From NCBI GenBank assembly GCA_031289235.1, contig JAITPU010000061.1, forward strand, positions 1 to 6,994: a DNA stretch of 6,994 bases, read 5' to 3'. Origin of the DNA: Eubacteriales Family XIII. Incertae Sedis bacterium. GTDB taxonomy: Bacteria; Bacillota; Clostridia; Peptostreptococcales; Anaerovoracaceae. Below the pieces are notes generated by a model. The model worked only from the letters and a program-made list of their open reading frames with translations. It did no database searches and was not told the origin of the DNA. The position numbers and the translations under genes were made by a program. Positions 5,738 through 6,994 of this stretch are shown here, in pieces. Within the stretch, counting starts at the first letter, position 1. Every line of letters begins with the position of its first letter.

Positions 5738-6676
5738 TCAGTGTGAACGGAGCCTTTGCAGCAGCCGTTCTATATCCTCCGGCAGCGGAGCTTCCGCCTT
5801 CATGGTTTTGCCTGTCCGCGGATGCGGGAAAGAAAGCGACGCGGCATGGAGGGCCTGGCGTTCGATGAGCTTTGGGCTGCTACGCCCGTAAAGCGCGTCT
5901 CCCACTACGGAATGGCCTATATGTGCCATGTGTACGCGGATCTGATGCGTCCTTCCCGTTTCTATGACGAGTTCAAGCAGGGTATAAGCTCCTGAAAACC
6001 TTTCCAGAACCCTGTAGCGAGTCGTCGCGGGATGGCCTCCCGCGAGTACGGCGCGCTTCACCCTGTCTTCGTCTTCCTTGCCGATAGGCAGATTGACCGC
6101 GCCTTCCTCCTCCGTTATCGCGCCGTTTACAACGGCCAGATATTTCTTTTCGACAGCGCTCTCGTTCCCTTCGACGTCTCCCTCAGCGTTCACGCTGTCT
6201 TTCCCGGCGTTTCGCGCGGCCTGCCTGGCGAAACTGTGCTGGCTGTATGAATTTTTCCCCACGAGAAGAACGCCTGTCGTATCCATGTCCAGCCGGTTTA
6301 TAAAGCGTATTCTGTAAGCCTCTCCCCGCTCCAGCATATGGTGCATGACTCCGTTTGCGACGGTATGGGCGGGGTGGCCCTTGGTCGGATGCACGACAAA
6401 GCCGGCCTGTTTGTCTATGATCAGCAGGTCGTCATCCTCATAAATCACGGAAATGGGAATGGGTTCCGGTTCAAAGCCGCTGATTTCTTCGGGAAAACGC
6501 ACGGCGAGCAGTCCGCCCGCCTTAAGCTTTGAATTCAGCTTCACTCCCGCGCCGTTTACGGTGACGCCGCCGCGATCTTTCAGCTTGCGCATGAGGCGGG
6601 AGGAAAGCGCGAGGCGGCGCTTTAAAATTTCTCGCACCTTGAAGACCTCGTCTTCTTTAGTCACCAGATATTCCAA
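5738..6676 (-). CDS. RluA/RluD-family 23S rRNA (or tRNA) pseudouridine synthase
   Basis: This 312-residue enzyme isomerises uridine to pseudouridine in structured RNA. Residues about 12-60 are an S4 RNA-binding domain (VREILKRRL...MRKLKDRGGVTVNG). The catalytic domain follows: YEDDDLLIIDKQAGFVVHPT at 79-98, the active-site motif RFINRLDMDTTGVLL with catalytic D130, EKKYLAVVNG at 176-185, and ETGRTHQIRVHMAHIGHSVVGDALYG near the C-terminus. Asn127 and Thr134 replace the His and Ser of the textbook HRLD-x-x-TSG motif. I recall NRLDMDTSG in many Clostridia, so only the second Thr looks unusual. An acidic, low-complexity stretch at about 157-174 is inserted before EKKYLA. The frame opens with TTG at 6676-6674. 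The nearest GGTGA is 15 nt upstream, so GTG at 6664-6662 (codon 5) is an alternative start. Target sites cannot be told from sequence, so no RluD or RluB-type symbol is given. It converges on the antiporter gene. Confidence 0.9.
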   Translation of the reverse strand: MEYLVTKEDEVFKVREILKRRLALSSRLMRKLKDRGGVTVNGAGVKLNSKLKAGGLLAVRFPEEISGFEPEPIPISVIYEDDDLLIIDKQAGFVVHPTKGHPAHTVANGVMHHMLERGEAYRIRFINRLDMDTTGVLLVGKNSYSQHSFARQAARNAGKDSVNAEGDVEGNESAVEKKYLAVVNGAITEEEGAVNLPIGKEDEDRVKRAVLAGGHPATTRYRVLERFSGAYTLLELVIETGRTHQIRVHMAHIGHSVVGDALYGRSSPKLIERQALHAASLSFPHPRTGKTMKAEAPLPEDIERLLQRLRSH

Positions 6677-6763
6677 GTTATTATCTATATTTCACCGCCT
6701 TGACCGCCACGCATCGCACACCTGCCGCCTGTTTCGGGCTTCTTTTCAATCCAATTGGCTGCT

Positions 6764-6994
6764 TCAGACGTACACATCTTCCGCGTCCCGCTGAAGCCGG
6801 TTATCGCTCAGCCAGATAGCGGAAAACTTTCGCGGGTATTCAAACATCGACAAGGGAACCGCTGTCATCCCCTCAGGAACCGCGCCGAAGCGCTTCGTGA
6901 AGGCTCCGCCCGTATTCCCGCAATATTCTTTGTTCTTTCGAGGAAAACAGAGGCTCCCCGCCCGCTTACGGGCAACTTTTTGAACTGTAAGCGC
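6764..6994 (-). CDS. Unrecognised partial open frame at right edge (doubtful)
   Basis: A minus-strand frame enters from the right edge and stays open for 76 codons to a TGA at 6766-6764, 87 bases before the pseudouridine synthase start. The C-terminal residues end in RLQRDAEDVYV. I recognise no family. The early part is rich in Arg/Lys/Cys/Gly and looks little like a folded domain, while the last 35 residues read more normally (EGMTAVPLSMFEYPRKF). It could be the true C-terminus of an upstream gene, or chance openness in GC-rich noncoding DNA containing a palindrome and a hairpin. Confidence 0.25.
   Translation of the reverse strand, partial: ALTVQKVARKRAGSLCFPRKNKEYCGNTGGAFTKRFGAVPEGMTAVPLSMFEYPRKFSAIWLSDNRLQRDAEDVYV
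6960..6981 (+). terminator. Terminator-like hairpin with T-tract
   Basis: GCCCG (6960-6964) and CGGGC (6969-6973) form a 5-bp GC stem with a CTTA loop, followed by AAC and five T's. In the plus direction this looks like a short intrinsic terminator. There is no plus-strand gene just upstream, so its purpose is unclear, and the stem is short. Confidence 0.3.

Larger units (their letters stand above)
6677..6994. other. Right-edge region upstream of the pseudouridine synthase
   Basis: These 318 bases hold no confident gene. Besides the doubtful partial frame, they contain a perfect 12-bp palindrome CGAAGCGCTTCG (6886-6897) and a short plus-strand hairpin followed by T's (6960-6981). I could not find a convincing sigma70 promoter for the synthase in the first 87 bases. 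The segment just before its start is AT-rich. Confidence 0.6.

Noticed and set aside
1..6994. CRISPR array, tRNA/rRNA, insertion sequence or prophage genes
   Set aside because: I saw no regularly spaced direct repeats, no tRNA-like cloverleaf, no transposase or integrase, and no terminal inverted repeats with target duplications.

Overview
The window is a piece of a bacterial chromosome with four recognisable protein-coding genes, one gene cut by the left edge and one doubtful open frame cut by the right edge. The genes sit in three transcription units. I see no phage, transposase, CRISPR array, tRNA or rRNA. The sequence is moderately GC-rich in genes and AT-rich near promoters. Strong Shine-Dalgarno sites, a Clostridia-like short ketol-acid reductoisomerase, a single-LUD-domain protein and a CPA1 antiporter with a long C-terminal tail suggest an anaerobic Bacillota or Synergistota-type bacterium. 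That placement rests on remembered family resemblance and is tentative.

Left part, minus strand (1-2968): a branched-chain amino acid operon read right to left, ilvC (ketol-acid reductoisomerase), then ilvB (acetohydroxyacid synthase catalytic subunit), then the N-terminal 89 codons of a LUD-domain protein. IlvB makes acetolactate or acetohydroxybutyrate and IlvC reduces and isomerises it, so the two genes encode consecutive steps of Val/Leu/Ile synthesis. No regulatory-subunit gene (ilvN) lies in the visible operon, and the LUD gene occupies the place directly after ilvB.

Middle (2969-3613): a 645-base divergent intergenic region. It holds a good sigma70-type promoter reading right, a hairpin-rich leader of about 158 nt before the antiporter gene, a weak candidate promoter reading left for ilvC, and two GC-rich palindrome-laden patches that share sequence and look like diverged copies of one element.

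Right part (3614-6994): a plus-strand CPA1-type cation/proton antiporter with a cytoplasmic tail of about 285 residues. It converges on a minus-strand RluA/RluD-family pseudouridine synthase, with only 48 bases between the two stops. Upstream of the synthase, 6677-6994 holds an unrecognised 76-residue partial frame, a 12-bp perfect palindrome and a terminator-like hairpin.

Most of the window is ordinary housekeeping. The parts most worth a second look are the structured antiporter leader, the paired GC-rich elements in the same intergenic region, and the ilvC-ilvB-LUD arrangement.
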